Shown piece after piece: positions 1 to 11,128 of a stretch of 64,000 bases of DNA. Location of the stretch: positions 5,356,015 through 5,420,014 of the forward strand of contig CM025853.1 in the NCBI GenBank assembly GCA_003952965.2. The letters are read 5' to 3'. Under the pieces are notes generated by a model. The model had not been told where the DNA came from and made no database searches. It was given only the letters and a program-made list of their open reading frames with translations. This stretch comes from Morella rubra (taxonomy: Eukaryota > Streptophyta > Magnoliopsida > Fagales > Myricaceae). The first letter of the stretch is position 1. Each line of letters opens with the position of its first letter. The position numbers were made by a program, and so were the translations under genes.

Positions 1-2
1 TG

Positions 3-707
3 CTTCAGAACAGTTGTCAGCCTGATGTAATTACCTTGAATACTGCAATAAACGGATTTTGCAAGATGGGGAGGATTGAAGAAGCTCTGAAGGTATTAAA
101 TGACATGATAATTGGAAAATTTTGTGCCCCAGATGCTGTGACCTTCACTACTGTCATATGTGGTCTTTTAAACGTTGGTAGAACACAAGAAGCCTTTGGT
201 TTTTTGTATCAGGTAATGCCAGATCGAGGTGTTAGGCCTAATGTGGTGACATACAATGCAGTTCTCCGTGGCTTGTTCAAAGTTCAGCAAACAAAGGAAG
301 CACTGGGGGTTTTTAGTGGCATGACTAGTGATGGTGTTGTAGCGGACAGTACCACATACGCAATAGTAATTGATGGATTGTGCGAGGATGGCCAGATAGA
401 AGAGGCTAAGAGGTTTTGGGATGATGTTGTATGGCCCTCAAATATTCATGATGATTATGTTTATGCTGCCCTTCTCAAAGGGCTGTGCCGCTCTGGAAAA
501 TTTAATGAAGCATGTCATTTTCTATATGAATTGGTAGATTCTGGGGTCTCTCCAAATATTTACAACTATAACATTTTGATTGACAATGCATGCAATTTAG
601 GCTTAAAGAGAGAAGCTTATCAAACTTTGGGAGAGATGAGAAGGAATGGGCTGGCCCCAGATGCTGTAACCTGGAGAATTCTTGACAAAATACATGGGAA
701 TGAGTAG
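3..707 (+). CDS. P-class pentatricopeptide repeat protein, 3' part (At3g18020-like)
   Basis: This is the C-terminal 234 codons of an intronless PPR gene; the frame stays open to the left edge, so the start lies outside the window. Six consecutive 35-36 residue PPR motifs can be read, with the usual helix starts (VITLNTAINGFCK, AVTFTTVICGLLN, VVTYNAVLRGLFK, STTYAIVIDGLCE, DYVYAALLKGLCR, IYNYNILIDNACN), then a partial seventh motif (DAVTWRILDKIHGNE) and a TAG stop. P-class PPR proteins bind organellar RNA and act in its processing, stability or translation, usually in mitochondria or plastids. There is no E or DYW editing domain before the stop. Phrases such as DDVVWPS, YAALLKGLC and APDAVTWRILDK resemble my memory of Arabidopsis At3g18020. 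A broken copy of part of this gene lies at 15472-15716, which ties the locus to the tandem array to its right. Confidence 0.9.
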   Translation, partial: LQNSCQPDVITLNTAINGFCKMGRIEEALKVLNDMIIGKFCAPDAVTFTTVICGLLNVGRTQEAFGFLYQVMPDRGVRPNVVTYNAVLRGLFKVQQTKEALGVFSGMTSDGVVADSTTYAIVIDGLCEDGQIEEAKRFWDDVVWPSNIHDDYVYAALLKGLCRSGKFNEACHFLYELVDSGVSPNIYNYNILIDNACNLGLKREAYQTLGEMRRNGLAPDAVTWRILDKIHGNE

Positions 708-1638
708 GCAATTATCTTTTGAGGATGTTGCCAATCCCGAGGACAGCAACAGGATATAGACATGGAGAAAAACCTCTGTGGATATGAAGCAAATCTGGCT
801 AGGATTCAACTTGCTGTATGGAAGGAACAAAGTTCTCCTGTTGGGGGAAGCCATATTTCCATAAAGATGAATCTTTTAACCTTGTTACAGAGATCATGCA
901 AGGTTGAGATGCCTAATGGGAAAGACGAAAGGGACCGCGCTTTCCCCTGAAAGATGTGAAAACTCGTGGTAGAACTGTAGCATCAAGGTATGCAGATACA
1001 GGGTGTTTTGCTTTCCTGGAGGACGATTTCGACAGATTGTTGGTTGATTGCTGTAGGTTGTGTACAGAGACAGATAAAAGCTGCAATTAATCCATTAACT
1101 CTGAATTCCATGTATGTTTGCAGCCTACAACACCATTTTTTATGAACTCCATTGGTTGTTTAGGATCAGAGAATTAGCTATGAACTTTCCCACGCTGTAT
1201 TATTAGATTCACACTTACCCAAAGCATTGGTCTGCTCATTTACAAAGACCTTTTTATTTCGTATTGCTTAGCTCCTCAAGATCCCAACCAACATTTCTTG
1301 AACTCTTGTTGAGGAGCGGGCTGCTACTCAAACTCGTTTATGTATTTTACAGGCAACAGTGATGGTTTTTCTGATTCAAGTTCAAATGTCATTGGATTTA
1401 GCTTAATTGCTGAATAGCTTTGATTAGTTTTTCTTTTCTCTTCCTTTTAGTTTTGGAAATTCATTATAAGATACAATGCCCAGATTAGAAATTTGTATAT
1501 TCAAATCTTGAATACTTCATATTTTTTAATTCTGGAATCACTAAGAAAAACTTTCGGGAGAATGTTATTTGTGGTTTACTAGCAGTTAATTAGCTCCTTA
1601 AAATCACTAATCACATGTTTAATCCTTATATATATTTA
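708..1638 (+). other. PPR gene 3' flank / probable 3' UTR
   Basis: No convincing coding sequence is seen here; short open frames lack recognisable motifs. The part from about 1505 to 1635 (starting AATCTTGAATACTTCATA) recurs at 15712-15840 directly behind the PPR fragment there. That shows this flank was duplicated with the PPR gene and that about 950 bases, including the PPR 3' end, are missing from the second copy. Confidence 0.5.
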
Positions 1639-2146
1639 GGGTTAAATACATTTTGCACCCTTTATGTTTGGGGGTGTTGACACATTGCACGCCAATGTTT
1701 TATTTTTGAGATATTGAGCCCATTATGTTATCTACCCCAATGATTTGCACTCCGAAGTGAAATTTGTCATCAAATTAGACGGTAATCGTTTAACATGTGC
1801 CTCTCACGTGACTCAGTCCCTGTCAGATTACCGTATTGCCCTTGAATCTTAAATAAGTCACGATTAAATGAGTTTCAAAATCTAATAGGCAAAAATCGTG
1901 ACTTGTTTGAAGCTCATTTAATTGTGATTTGTTTAAGATTTAAGGGCAATACTGTAATCTGACAGGGACTAAAGTCACATGAGAGGCACGTGTAAACGAT
2001 TACCATCTAATTTGTTGCCAAATTTCATTTTAGAGTGCAAATCGTTGAGGGAGATAACATAATGGGTTTAATATCTCAAATATAAAATATTTGAGTGCAA
2101 TGTATCAACACTTCCAAATATAAGGGATGCAAAGTGTATTTAACCC
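1639..2146. mobile_element. Palindromic MITE (Mutator-like), full copy
   Basis: The element begins GGGTTAAATACATTTTGCAC and ends with the matching inverted sequence (GTGCAAAGTGTATTTAACCC in loose form). The two 250-base arms are inverted repeats of each other almost to the centre, near AATAGGCAAAAATCG at about 1890. There is no coding capacity. Short AT-rich flanks (ATATTT-like) may be the target duplication, but they are too simple to be sure. Single arms of the same family occur at 9316-9574 and 22926-23188, at unit junctions of the array. Confidence 0.8.
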
Positions 2147-3156
2147 ATATTTCTAATAATGAGCTGTGAAATTCATTGGAACCAACCCTTCCACATTGGG
2201 GTTTTATAATATTCATTTATATAGCTTATCAAATCAAGAATTCCATCTCGGCGTTCACTTTAAAATGGTATATATTTGCAGCATTACAACCAAAGTAGAC
2301 AAGTGGCCGGGTATGTTTCTTTTGTTCAATGCAATTGCACATTGAAAACTAGACCCAAAGTTTTGCCAAAAAGACACCAAAAAAATTTGGCCCTTGAAAA
2401 TCATTAAAATATCTTGTCGTAAGTTAAAATGCCATTGAATGATTTCAATGCTCCAATATCTAACACAACTATTCGACTCTTGAAAGAAAAACAAAGAAGT
2501 TTAGAACAGATCACATCCTTTCTCCATACTTTGGCAAAAAGATTCCCCTAAAAAAAAAAAAAAAAAATAAAAAATCAGATTTTGTGAAATTAAACATCTA
2601 CTATTCCAGGAATACCATTGACTTAATTAAGTTATAAGAAGGTAGATATATATATATTATAGTACGTATTCATCTTAGACTTCCATATAAATAAGTTCTT
2701 GTAGTATTGACTTTTAATAAATAAATCCTTAGGGTACAATTTAAATTATGTGTCGGTCTCTGTGGTCTATTTTTCATACATAGGAGTTATTTTATCCACC
2801 AAAAATTAGCGGGCTAATGGAAGACCAACATAGATTCAAGGTCTGGATATCCATTTTTGAAGTTGGATAGCCTATTCTGGACCCCTTCTCTATTAGTGGG
2901 CTACTTTTCGGTGGACAAAAGGTCTATATGTCTAAGAAATGGATCACATGGACCAGCCCGTTGAAAGTTATATCTTAGAGATTGATTTGTTAAAAGTAAA
3001 TACACTGTATTAGTAATTAAGCATTATTTTAATGACAAACTCAAGACACAGAAGGGTCATCTTTCTTAAACTTTACATGAGCTAGAAAGCCGTCAAACAT
3101 TCCTCAGTTCACCATGCTTAATTAAATACCCGCTTGCTGCTTGACTTACTCAAAAG

Positions 3157-3196
3157 CCAATATTTCTTACTCAAACTGAGTTTCGATTTATAATAT
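3157..3196 (+). promoter_or_regulatory. CCAAT box and TATA-like box of peptide gene copy 1
   Basis: CCAAT at 3157-3161 lies about 30 bases before a TATA-like TTTATAATAT at 3187-3196, some 80 bases upstream of the first ATG. The same pair, with the following TTATAGATTAGGGTTTAAA, is kept ahead of all five peptide gene copies. This supports a real plant core promoter, but function is inferred from spacing and conservation only. Confidence 0.45.
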
Positions 3197-3275
3197 CCAT
3201 AACTTTTATAGATTAGGGTTTAAATTCGCCATAGAGTTCTTGCAGATAGCAAAAAGTTTCACAAGAGGTAGAGGA

Positions 3276-3596
3276 ATGATGCAGAGAAGTACTGGCGGCC
3301 GTATGAAAGTTGTTATAATAATTATGACGATTGTCTCCATGACGTCCCTTCTTCTAGTTCTGGTGGATGCTGCGGATGACCGTTCTCTTGATCCCTCTCT
3401 TCCCTCTCTCTCCCCACTTGATAAGAAACATAGAAAAGGAAGAATTCTTAACGTAATTCGAAGTTTTCATTGGGAAGAGGTGCTTGAAGAAGTTTGCGAA
3501 TGTATTAATAGGTGTGGAGAAAAAATGTCTATGTTTTGCTGGGAAAGATGTATTAAAGCTTGCCTACGAAAGAAGGGAATCAAGCTAATACCTTAG
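3276..3596 (+). CDS. Small secreted cysteine-rich peptide, array copy 1 (paired CX3C, hairpinin-like)
   Basis: This encodes a precursor of about 106 residues. I start at the ATG-ATG pair shared with copies 3 and 4; an inner ATG at 3303 would also give a full signal peptide. The N-terminus is basic, followed by a strongly hydrophobic stretch (VVIIIMTIVSMTSLLLVLV) with likely cleavage after a small residue before ADDRS. A Ser/Pro/Leu-rich propeptide with a dibasic KKHRKGR stretch follows, then a charged C-terminal domain with two CX3C pairs (CINRC and CIKAC). Compared with copies 2 and 3 there is a clean 27-base in-frame deletion between the pairs, leaving 11 residues, and an extra Cys next to the Trp (FCWERC), giving six Cys in all. 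CX3C-Xn-CX3C is the scaffold of plant alpha-hairpinin defence peptides, but the match is at motif level only. It could equally be an unnamed lineage-specific secreted peptide. Confidence 0.7.
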   Translation: MMQRSTGGRMKVVIIIMTIVSMTSLLLVLVDAADDRSLDPSLPSLSPLDKKHRKGRILNVIRSFHWEEVLEEVCECINRCGEKMSMFCWERCIKACLRKKGIKLIP

Positions 3597-3645
3597 TAGT
3601 ACAAGTTGTGTGAGCTCATGAATACAACACTACCTCAATGATCAG

Positions 3646-4990
3646 GTATGAATTTCTTGCATTAATTTCTCTCCCTCTTTCTTATGATTGATGAATTCTC
3701 TCCATCTTAATTAAGTAGATCTTTGGCTTAATTACCTGTACAGTTGTACTTGTGGTATTCATTTTTAATAAATGAGTCTCTGGGTACAACTTTGAACAGG
3801 TTGTGGTCTATTTTTTAGACATATAGATCCTCTCGTTCATCAAAAGTTAGCCCATTAACGAGAACAAACAGTAGTCTAGGATGGGCTATCCAACCACGAA
3901 AATGGACATCCAGACCCGAACCCATATTGATCTGCTTTTAGTCGATCGACTAATTACTTTTGGTGTGTAAAAGGATTCATATGTCTGAAAAATGTACCTT
4001 AAGGACTGACTCATTCAAAATTGTACTGTAGGGCCGACTGATTTGTTAAAAGCGAATACTACAGAAATTGTGGCCTAGATAGTGATTGAAAGATGGCAAG
4101 GTATGAGAAATTGTGTTGTCCTCATATATATATTTCAAAATTTGACAGATTTATATTCGTATGCTTATATTTAAAAGGTTGTACCTCTAGAATAAACGGT
4201 GTAGAGCGCATGAGCACCAATGTTGGATCTGACAAAAATCCTAATTAAGCAAATCTTTTCCTCATTATTTCTCTCATATTAGAAGACTTGTTGGTTGGGG
4301 GAATACTTTCTATCTATAGCTCATGGAATTATATCAAACTGACAAGTCATGAGAGATATATATATATCTAACAAATTACAGATCACACGTACTGGCTCGA
4401 CTTTAATAGTTAGCTCTACCAAAGCATGCCGCTTTGAAGATTCAATATTTTTACTTGTTAGATCCGGCCATTTTGACATTGGTGTCATAGGTTGAGCGGG
4501 CAGTGGTTTTTCTCTTTGTTATTTATGTTATGATTAGATCAAGATCTTTTGAATTTCTCCACCTAAATTGTAGGGTACAATTCTAGTATGAATTTGCAAA
4601 AAATCCTGATTCGCTAAGATTATTATTGTCATGATTGTATCTCTAGCCCTATCTTTACCGACCATTATCTTTAGAGGATAAGATTTTACGACATTCATTA
4701 CTTTTTCAAATTATCCATTAGGACAAATTTATGCATTTGTAATTATTAGACTTCTCAATTGTGACAGCAAATTGTAACGCCCAAAAGCTCTAGCCCTGAC
4801 CTATTTGTTTCTCATATTCTTGCAGATATATAGCATGTAAAGTCCTGCTGGGTAAGCTGGACTGACAGAGCTGGGACAAACGCATTAAAGATTACACCAA
4901 TTGGAGGAGTACTACTCTTATGATGTAATATTTTTTCAGGAGTTTTTATATTAATATATTTGAGTTGTTTAGTAGTACTTTATCAATTTC
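3646..4990 (+). other. Probable 3' UTR intron and terminal exon of peptide copy 1
   Basis: A good donor (ATCAG|GTATGAAT) lies 49 bases after the stop. An acceptor (TATTCTTGCAG|ATATATAG) at 4825 precedes a short block (AAAGTCCTGCTGGGTAAGCTGG and onwards) that is kept in all five units. Copies 2-5 have AATAAAG just after this acceptor. The intervening 1.2 kb is AT-rich and drifts freely between copies. The simplest reading is a transcript with a spliced 3' UTR, inferred from sequence conservation alone. Confidence 0.4.
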
Positions 4991-5132
4991 TTTGGAGCTT
5001 GTGTTGGAACTTTGTCATTGATGGATATTTTGTGTTGTTCTATAATATTCTGCTAGCTGGTAATTATCTTTGTTGATCTGCATGCGCTATATGTATACTA
5101 TATATCTGTCACTTAATTCGAAGCCTTAAACC

Positions 5133-5792
5133 CACTACAAGAAATTTTACTTTGATGGATTTTTTTGGAACTCCAAAAATCCATCCCAAAAAGAGTACTC
5201 TTTTGGGACAGATTTTACTCGAAAAACATAAAAATTTTCCTTTTTGGGACGGAAATTAAAACCATTCAAATAAAGAAAATTTGTTTTAGGGACAGATACA
5301 TCTGTCCTGACACCAATGTTCGAACTATAAAATATATGTTAGAATGAAAGGGCATTTTGTTACAAAACTTTGAACGAAAGTTACCCATTCTAACTTAAAA
5401 TTGAACTACCGTTCGAAATGATAAACGTACTTCGAACGCAAATAAAATTATCGGAATTCATAAACTCACGTTCGTTTTTAAAAAAATGTCGTTCGAAAGG
5501 AACAAAATCTTTTTGGGACACTAGTTTGTGTCCCGAAAAAAACCGTCATGCGTTTGAACGCTACTTTTCCACCTACCCCCATAAATGCAAGTCCAATCAC
5601 CATTAATTTTATATTTTTTTATTATATTTCGAATGCCTATTTTAACTCGTTTCAATGATTATGTGATGGTTTAGATATAAACAGTTGGTTAACGAATGGT
5701 TTCAGACGATTTCTTCCTAATCGTTCGAATGCATTCGAACGATCATCTGTATTAGAACACCCAAGCCTCATTTCCTTACATTTTCATGTACC

Positions 5793-5829
<37 letters not shown>

Positions 5830-7285
5830 CTCTCAAACTCTTCTCAATCTCCATTGTCATTTTCAGTTCATGGATTGCATCCTTTCTAGTTCTACACATT
5901 TTAAGTACATTTTGTAGTGCATTTTATCTGATTAAAACACATTTTTATAAGTTTTTTTTTTGTTTGATTTTGTGTATTTAATTTGGCTTTGAATACGTTG
6001 ATAAACTTGAAAAATATTATGCATGTTGATGAATGTGGGTGTTTGTAGTTAGTTTAGGATTGTTTTGTACTGATTATAAAGTAGAAAAGTATAGGTTTAG
6101 GGAGTTTCAACATGGCTGAGTCGACTCGGCCATGGTCATTTTCAAGCTACAGAATGGTATGCTTGCCCGTTTGAATGGTATAATAGTATCTTATGCAAAT
6201 AAGTTCAAACATTCTATGTTTTGTTTGAAGTTTATATATTGTTGCCCATTTTATATCCATTCGATGCGCAGTTTCATGTTTGAAATTAGTATTTTGTTTG
6301 ATGTTTATGATTTCTGTTCTAAATCCGTTTGATGCTTTATTTCATTCTGTTTGAACGTACATTCGTTCTATGTTCTTCAGATGTTCTAACGTTTTTTTTT
6401 CCTTTTTCAGATTAACTTAAAATGGCAAATCATTCGAGAGCCTCTTCTTCCACACAACAAAGACCGCTGACTACAACTAAAAGGCAAGCGATTATTCACA
6501 CGTGCAAAGTAGTGGCAGAGCGGCTAATTAGCACATATGACTTTTCAAAGTTTCAGTTCAAGGATCGCACGATTGACGAGATATACACCCATTATAGTTG
6601 GGACAACGTGCTTTCTTAGAGGGGCCCACTGTACACAAATATGGTCATAGAGTTTTACAGTGCGCTGCAGAATGTTGACACCTACGAGGATGAGTGGAAG
6701 GTCTCTATTTGTAGATGTTTGATCAGGATCTGCCCTGACAGGCTCTCCACCTACTTGCGCATTCTGAAGCAAGTGGGTGCCTATCTTGCCGTGGAGCCTG
6801 CTACAACTTTGTTTCTTGAGAAGATCTTTAAATTGATGACTGGGGAGGACCAGTACCTATTACAGTCATCAGTTTCACAGAATGCCTCGCCCGCCTTTTG
6901 GAGGATGTTGGGCCTCATAGTTTGCCATAATATCTTCCTAAAGCATTATCACACAGAGTGTATAGCTGAGAGTGCACAAGTGATGTTGATGCTGGCTCGG
7001 CTTGAGCCATTTGACCTCTTGCTCTTCTTCTCCTGAACCATGAGGACCGATCAATTAACGAGCAAAGAGGGCATGCCGTACGAAAACTTGTTGACCCGGC
7101 TGATTATAGATGTCGGGGTAGACGCCACACGTTATGAGCCGACTTCGATGCAACTCGACACCATCAACAGTGGGACTTGTCGGCGTTTGATGGCGCATGG
7201 ATCGGGGTCACAATGTCCTCCAATTGCACCATGGCATCCGAGTTGTATGACTCGGGCTGTGCAAGACACCTAGGCTTTGCTAGAG
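5133..7285 (+). mobile_element. Truncated CACTA element (left end only)
   Basis: The left end CACTACAAGAAATTTTAC is a canonical CACTA terminus. It is followed by subterminal motifs typical of these elements: repeated TTTTGGGACGG/GGGACAGA and many TTCGAACG-like sites in both orientations between 5200 and 5760. No TAGTG right end is found. Unit homology resumes at about 7286, and roughly 100 bases of unit sequence present at 19060-19160 are missing across the junction. The right end of the element was therefore deleted together with its flank. It carries a broken transposon protein gene. Confidence 0.75.
6422..7273 (+). pseudogene. Plant transposon protein (Transposase_32-like), two in-frame stops
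   Basis: One reading frame runs from ATG 6422 (MANHSRASSSTQQ) to a stop at 7271-7273, interrupted by in-frame TAG at 6617-6619 and TGA at 7034-7036. The sequence keeps good codon order on both sides of each stop. The part around GPLYTNMVIEFYSALQNVD followed by an EWKVSICR segment resembles the YP-x-LVREFY start of the 'putative plant transposon protein' domain found in CACTA-linked and other plant repeats. The role of that family is unclear. The gene is dead by nonsense, and the assignment is from pattern only. Confidence 0.55.
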
Positions 7286-9315
7286 ATTTGAAGCATAAAA
7301 TATTAATAAAATCATAGTTCAAGACTTAAAAATAAAAATTCAATGAGTAATTTTTGGGTTTCTTCCCATTTGAAAATTGGTCTTAATTTCTTTCGAGGTT
7401 CTTTTTGAAGCCTTGATAGAGGTGTTGATGTGCACGCCACCCTGTCATCGATTGACAAATTGATTGCGATCGACTAGTTAGCTCTACTATGCAAATATTC
7501 CTCCAGCCTCAAGATGATAGTTATACTATATATGTATATATATAACGTATACAAATATATGTTAAAATTAAGAGTTATTTGAAGGAGTTCGAAGATCGCA
7601 ACGGAATGTTGATCGTTGAATCAAAGCAACCTAAGCATGCTGTTTCTTTCGGATTGACTGTTTTAGAGAGAGAAAATGTAGAGTGAGTTTCTCACGTTAC
7701 TTTTACGTCTCTTTTCTCAAATGAAAACTTTGAGCTATTTATAATAGATTGCTTAAAGCTTCATTTGTGCTTGTGCATGAGATTTTTAAGGACCTCAAAT
7801 CTTAGCTACAGGATAATTATGAAAAACTCTTTTTCATTAACTCCCTTATATTCTGTATTTCAAATTTATAAGTTTTTACAAATTGATTGCGATTCGCTAA
7901 CTCTACTATGCAAATATTCCTCCAGCCTCATGCTGATAGCTCTATTATATACGCATGCCGACCATTGGATATTACTTGTAGCGTGTTGAAGAAATAAGTG
8001 CAGCAATGAGAATTACTTAATTAATTGTCAAAGAGGAGGTGAATGTGTATGCATGCATGCGTACGTACCATTAGGAAGTACTTAATGTGTGCGGGACCAC
8101 TGGGAATTAATCCTATTATGCTTGTCATCTATGGCTTAATTTGTTGTTCATATACATTACGCTTTTGGAAATATTTATTTCTTTTCAAAAGTTGGAGGAA
8201 AGTTACTTTAAGGGGTGATAAAACTGATCAGAGTTGTCTCGAGCCTTCTAAAAATTAATTGGAACAATATGTTATAAAAATATCAAGGAGAAAAGGGCAT
8301 GATCTATCATGAAAATCAAGGTTCTAGTCCTATTGGATATCGAGAATATAGAGCTATATATATCCTAAAATGAACCTTCTATATATATTACCTCTAAATA
8401 GTATTCAAGGGAGATACAAAATATATATATAATATGCTGTTTAATCAACCCTTCATTATAGCTCAAAAGGTAATTGGTTCTTAGAGGTTGTTAATTAATT
8501 AGGTAGTGAACAAAATGTTAAAGGCAGCGTACCGTACATTTTATCTGGAAAGCTCTAGAATTCACTAGAAAAATCCGGACTAATGCTCCTTAATTATATA
8601 TATATGTTTGAGGGCCATCTATTGAGTTTTGCACCAAACAATTAATTAAGACCTTTACGCAATAATATGTTAGGAACAATATTTTTACTTTACTTTAGCC
8701 CTTCAGTTAATCCTGCAGAGTACTGACCATAAATTAATTTGATAAATTAACATTCTTAATTAGACAAATAGTTAGTTTCATAGCATGATCAGTCGCGTGC
8801 CACTGCAGGTTAATTAATCTCTGCAAGCTAGATTGCTAATACATGTTAATTAAACGTCATGTTCCTATACAATATCCCTTTGTTTTCTCTTTCAGACATA
8901 CGTAATTATTTCATGTATATATATAGAGCTAGCTATTCATGCCCACATGAAATAATATTAATTAAACGCTAGTTTTTTCTTAAAAAGATAATAATCTCAA
9001 AACATTGCCTCTAAAGTGTCATCAAACCTCTAAAGAGACAAGAGATCGATGTTACATATATATAGAGGAAATTTATGCAGGTCAAAAGCCGTAAAATGTT
9101 TAGAATATAATTCTACAATTAATTTCCTACACCTTTTAAAAAATACATCACGTAATTCCAGCTTAATCAATGAACTACTTCTTGTAAAGATTGACATTTC
9201 TACTTTTTATAAGGGGATATAGGTGATAAATGACAATGACTACGAGGATGCAAGCCTTTGAACAACAAGCTTGCGGATTATTCAAGCTTACATAAAGGCT
9301 CGTTATTAAAAATAT
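7286..9315. other. Downstream module of unit 1, no gene seen
   Basis: AT-rich DNA shared with units 3 and 5. It holds two direct copies of a 60-base block (CAAATTGATTGCGAT to GCAAATATTCCTCCAGCCTC, near 7457 and 7879) flanking a segment with GAGCTATTTATAAT. That arrangement could be the remains of an older insertion. Open frames inside are not conserved between units, so I call none. Confidence 0.5.
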
Positions 9316-9574
9316 GGGTTAGATACACTTTGCACCCTTTATGTTTAGAGGTGTTGACACATTGCACTCTAATATTTTATTTTTAAAATATTAAGTCCAT
9401 TATGTTATTTCTCCCAACTATTTGCACTCCGGAGTGAAATTTAGCGTCAAATTAGACGGTAATCGTTTAACATGTGTTTTTCATGTGACCTCAGTCCCTA
9501 TCAGATTATCGTATTGTCTTTGAATCTCAAACAAGTCACGATTAAATGAGCTTCAAAATCCAATAGGTGAAAAT
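9316..9574. mobile_element. MITE left arm only, at the unit 1/unit 2 junction
   Basis: This matches the left arm of the 1639-2146 MITE from its GGGTTAGATACAC terminus to the palindrome centre (CCAATAGGTGAAAAT). It then joins unit sequence directly, skipping about 400 bases of the normal unit start. The complementary right arm alone sits at the unit 3/unit 4 junction. Confidence 0.75.
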
Positions 9575-9813
9575 AATTAAGTTCATCCTAGACTTCCATA
9601 TAAATAAGTTTTTGTGGTGTTAAATTTTAATAAATCAATATTTAGGGTACAACTTTAAATCATGTGTCAGTCCATGTGGTCCATTTTTCATACATATGAG
9701 TGGGCTAATGGAAGACCGACATAGATTCGGGGTCCGGATGTCCATTTTCGAAGTTGGATAGCTAATTCTGGACCCTGTTTGTGTTAGTGGGCTACCTTTC
9801 AGTGGACAAAGGG

Positions 9814-10423
9814 AATGATGTGAACCTCGCCAAGAATAACGAGACCCAACAATGAAAGGGAACCCAAGATCGTTCTAGGACTGATTCGAATTCGAGTAGT
9901 TCTTCAAAGAACCAAAAAGAATAAATCCTCACAATTTTGATTAATCAATGTCTGCCGAATTACAAAGCAAAAGCTCCTATTTAAAGGGCTAAACATTACA
10001 AGGAAAATAACCCTAACATGGAAACCTAATTAAACCCGAAATAAGATAAGGAAATAATTCCTACACGCCTAAAAACATACAAAGCAATTAAGGAAATAAT
10101 GCCTTGCTTGCCTAACAAAGATGTGGACGCCTAAAATAAAGAGCTCAATAAGGAAAAAGGTGCTGGACGTCCAAAAGAAGTGCAAGCCATAAAAGGAAGG
10201 ATTTGGGCGCCTAGAATAGAGATCCTTCTAGAACTTGAATCAAGGTGACCATTCTTTGTGGCCCACGTGGATCATGTTCAATGGGCTTCCATGAATTCGC
10301 TTGAGCTCATAACTCTTGAATAAGTCCGTTGAGTACATCCTTGAACTTCTTTGCCCGTGCTCTCCTAACCGGCCCAATTGGTACTTGAACGAGATCCTTC
10401 AAAATGGTGCCTTGATCTCCATC
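9814..10423 (-). mobile_element. Gypsy-related retroelement fragment with AAAGGG target duplication
   Basis: The segment is absent from the same place in units 1, 3 and 4 and is flanked by AAAGGG on both sides (9808-9813 and 10424-10429). On the minus strand it begins GATGGAGATCAAGGCACC and reads through a phrase like GPVRRARAKKFKDVLNGL, then a stop. That phrase is the usual tail of plant Ty3/gypsy polyproteins. It is followed by LTR-like non-coding DNA. With no internal genes it looks like a small non-autonomous derivative or a deleted copy. Confidence 0.55.
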
Positions 10424-10780
10424 AAAGGGTCTATATGTCTAAAAAATGGATCACATGGACCAGTCCATTGAAAGTTATACCTCAAAAACTAATTTGTTAA
10501 AAGTGAATACACTGTATAAGTAATTAAACCTTATTTTAATGACAAACTCAAGACACATAAGACTCATCTTTATTAAACTTTACTTGAGCTAGAAAGCCAT
10601 CAAACATTCCTAAGTTCACCATGCTTAAATACCTGTTTGAGGCTTGACTTACTCAAAAGCCAATATTTCTTACTCAAACCGAATTTCGAATTATAAATCC
10701 TTAACTCTTATAGATTAGGGTTTAAATTCATGACCATAGACTTGCAGATAGCAAAAGGTTTCACGAGAGGTAGAGGAATC

Positions 10781-11128
10781 ATGCAAAGAAGTACTGGCCG
10801 TATGAAAGTTTTTATAATAATTATGACGATTCTCTCCATGACGTCCCTTCTTCTAGTTCTGGTGCATGCTGCGGATGACCGTTCTCTTGATCCCTCTCTT
10901 CCCTCTCTCTCCCCACTTGTTGGGAAACATAGAAAAGGAAGAATTCCTAATGTAATTCGAACTTTTCATGTGGAAGAGGTGTTTGCAGAAGTTTGCGAAT
11001 GTATTAATAGGTGTGGAGAAAAAATGAGACGATTTAAAATATTTCTCCCGCGGTTTATGTTTCGCTGGGAAAGATGTACTAAAGCTTGCCTGCAAAAGAA
11101 GGGAATCAAGATAATACCTTGGTCATGA
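10781..11128 (+). CDS. Small secreted cysteine-rich peptide, array copy 2
   Basis: This encodes 115 residues from the ATG of MQRSTG; an inner ATG at 10802 is the minimal signal-peptide start. An in-frame ATG at 10730 adds 17 residues but is not shared by the other copies. The layout is basic n-region, hydrophobic core (VFIIIMTILSMTSLLLVLV), ADDRSLDPSLPS propeptide, dibasic KHRKGR, then the domain with VCECINRC and CTKAC separated by 20 residues rich in Arg, Phe and Lys. Five Cys are present. The frame is fully open and ends with PWS. The promoter elements, the 3' UTR donor (24 bases after the stop) and the terminal exon block are all kept, so this is one of the best candidates for a working copy. 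Secretion and a hairpin fold are inferences. Confidence 0.75.
   Translation: MQRSTGRMKVFIIIMTILSMTSLLLVLVHAADDRSLDPSLPSLSPLVGKHRKGRIPNVIRTFHVEEVFAEVCECINRCGEKMRRFKIFLPRFMFRWERCTKACLQKKGIKIIPWS

Larger units (their letters stand above)
2147..9315 (+). repeat. Tandem unit 1 (long type)
   Basis: First of five homologous units. Shared landmarks in order are: GAGCTGTGAAATTCATTGGA at 2160; the ATTCCAGGAATACCATTGAC block near 2605; the peptide gene with its promoter; a conserved 3' exon-like block near 4826; the GCCTTAAACC block near 5122; then a downstream module with GCAAATATTCCTCCAGCCTC (7491, 7910) and TTAAAGGCAGCG (8519). A CACTA fragment interrupts it at 5133-7285. Units 3 and 5 have this long organisation, while units 2 and 4 lack the downstream module. 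Confidence 0.8.

Noticed and set aside
762-950. Short open frame after the PPR stop
   Set aside because: No motif; the sequence is best read as PPR 3' UTR.
7559-7760. Possible solo LTR in the unit downstream module
   Set aside because: The segment has a TATA-like GAGCTATTTATAAT and direct repeats around it, but no matching TG...CA ends or short target duplication could be shown.
7765-8258. Short open frames in the long-unit downstream module
   Set aside because: The same regions in units 3 and 5 do not keep these frames, so they are chance.
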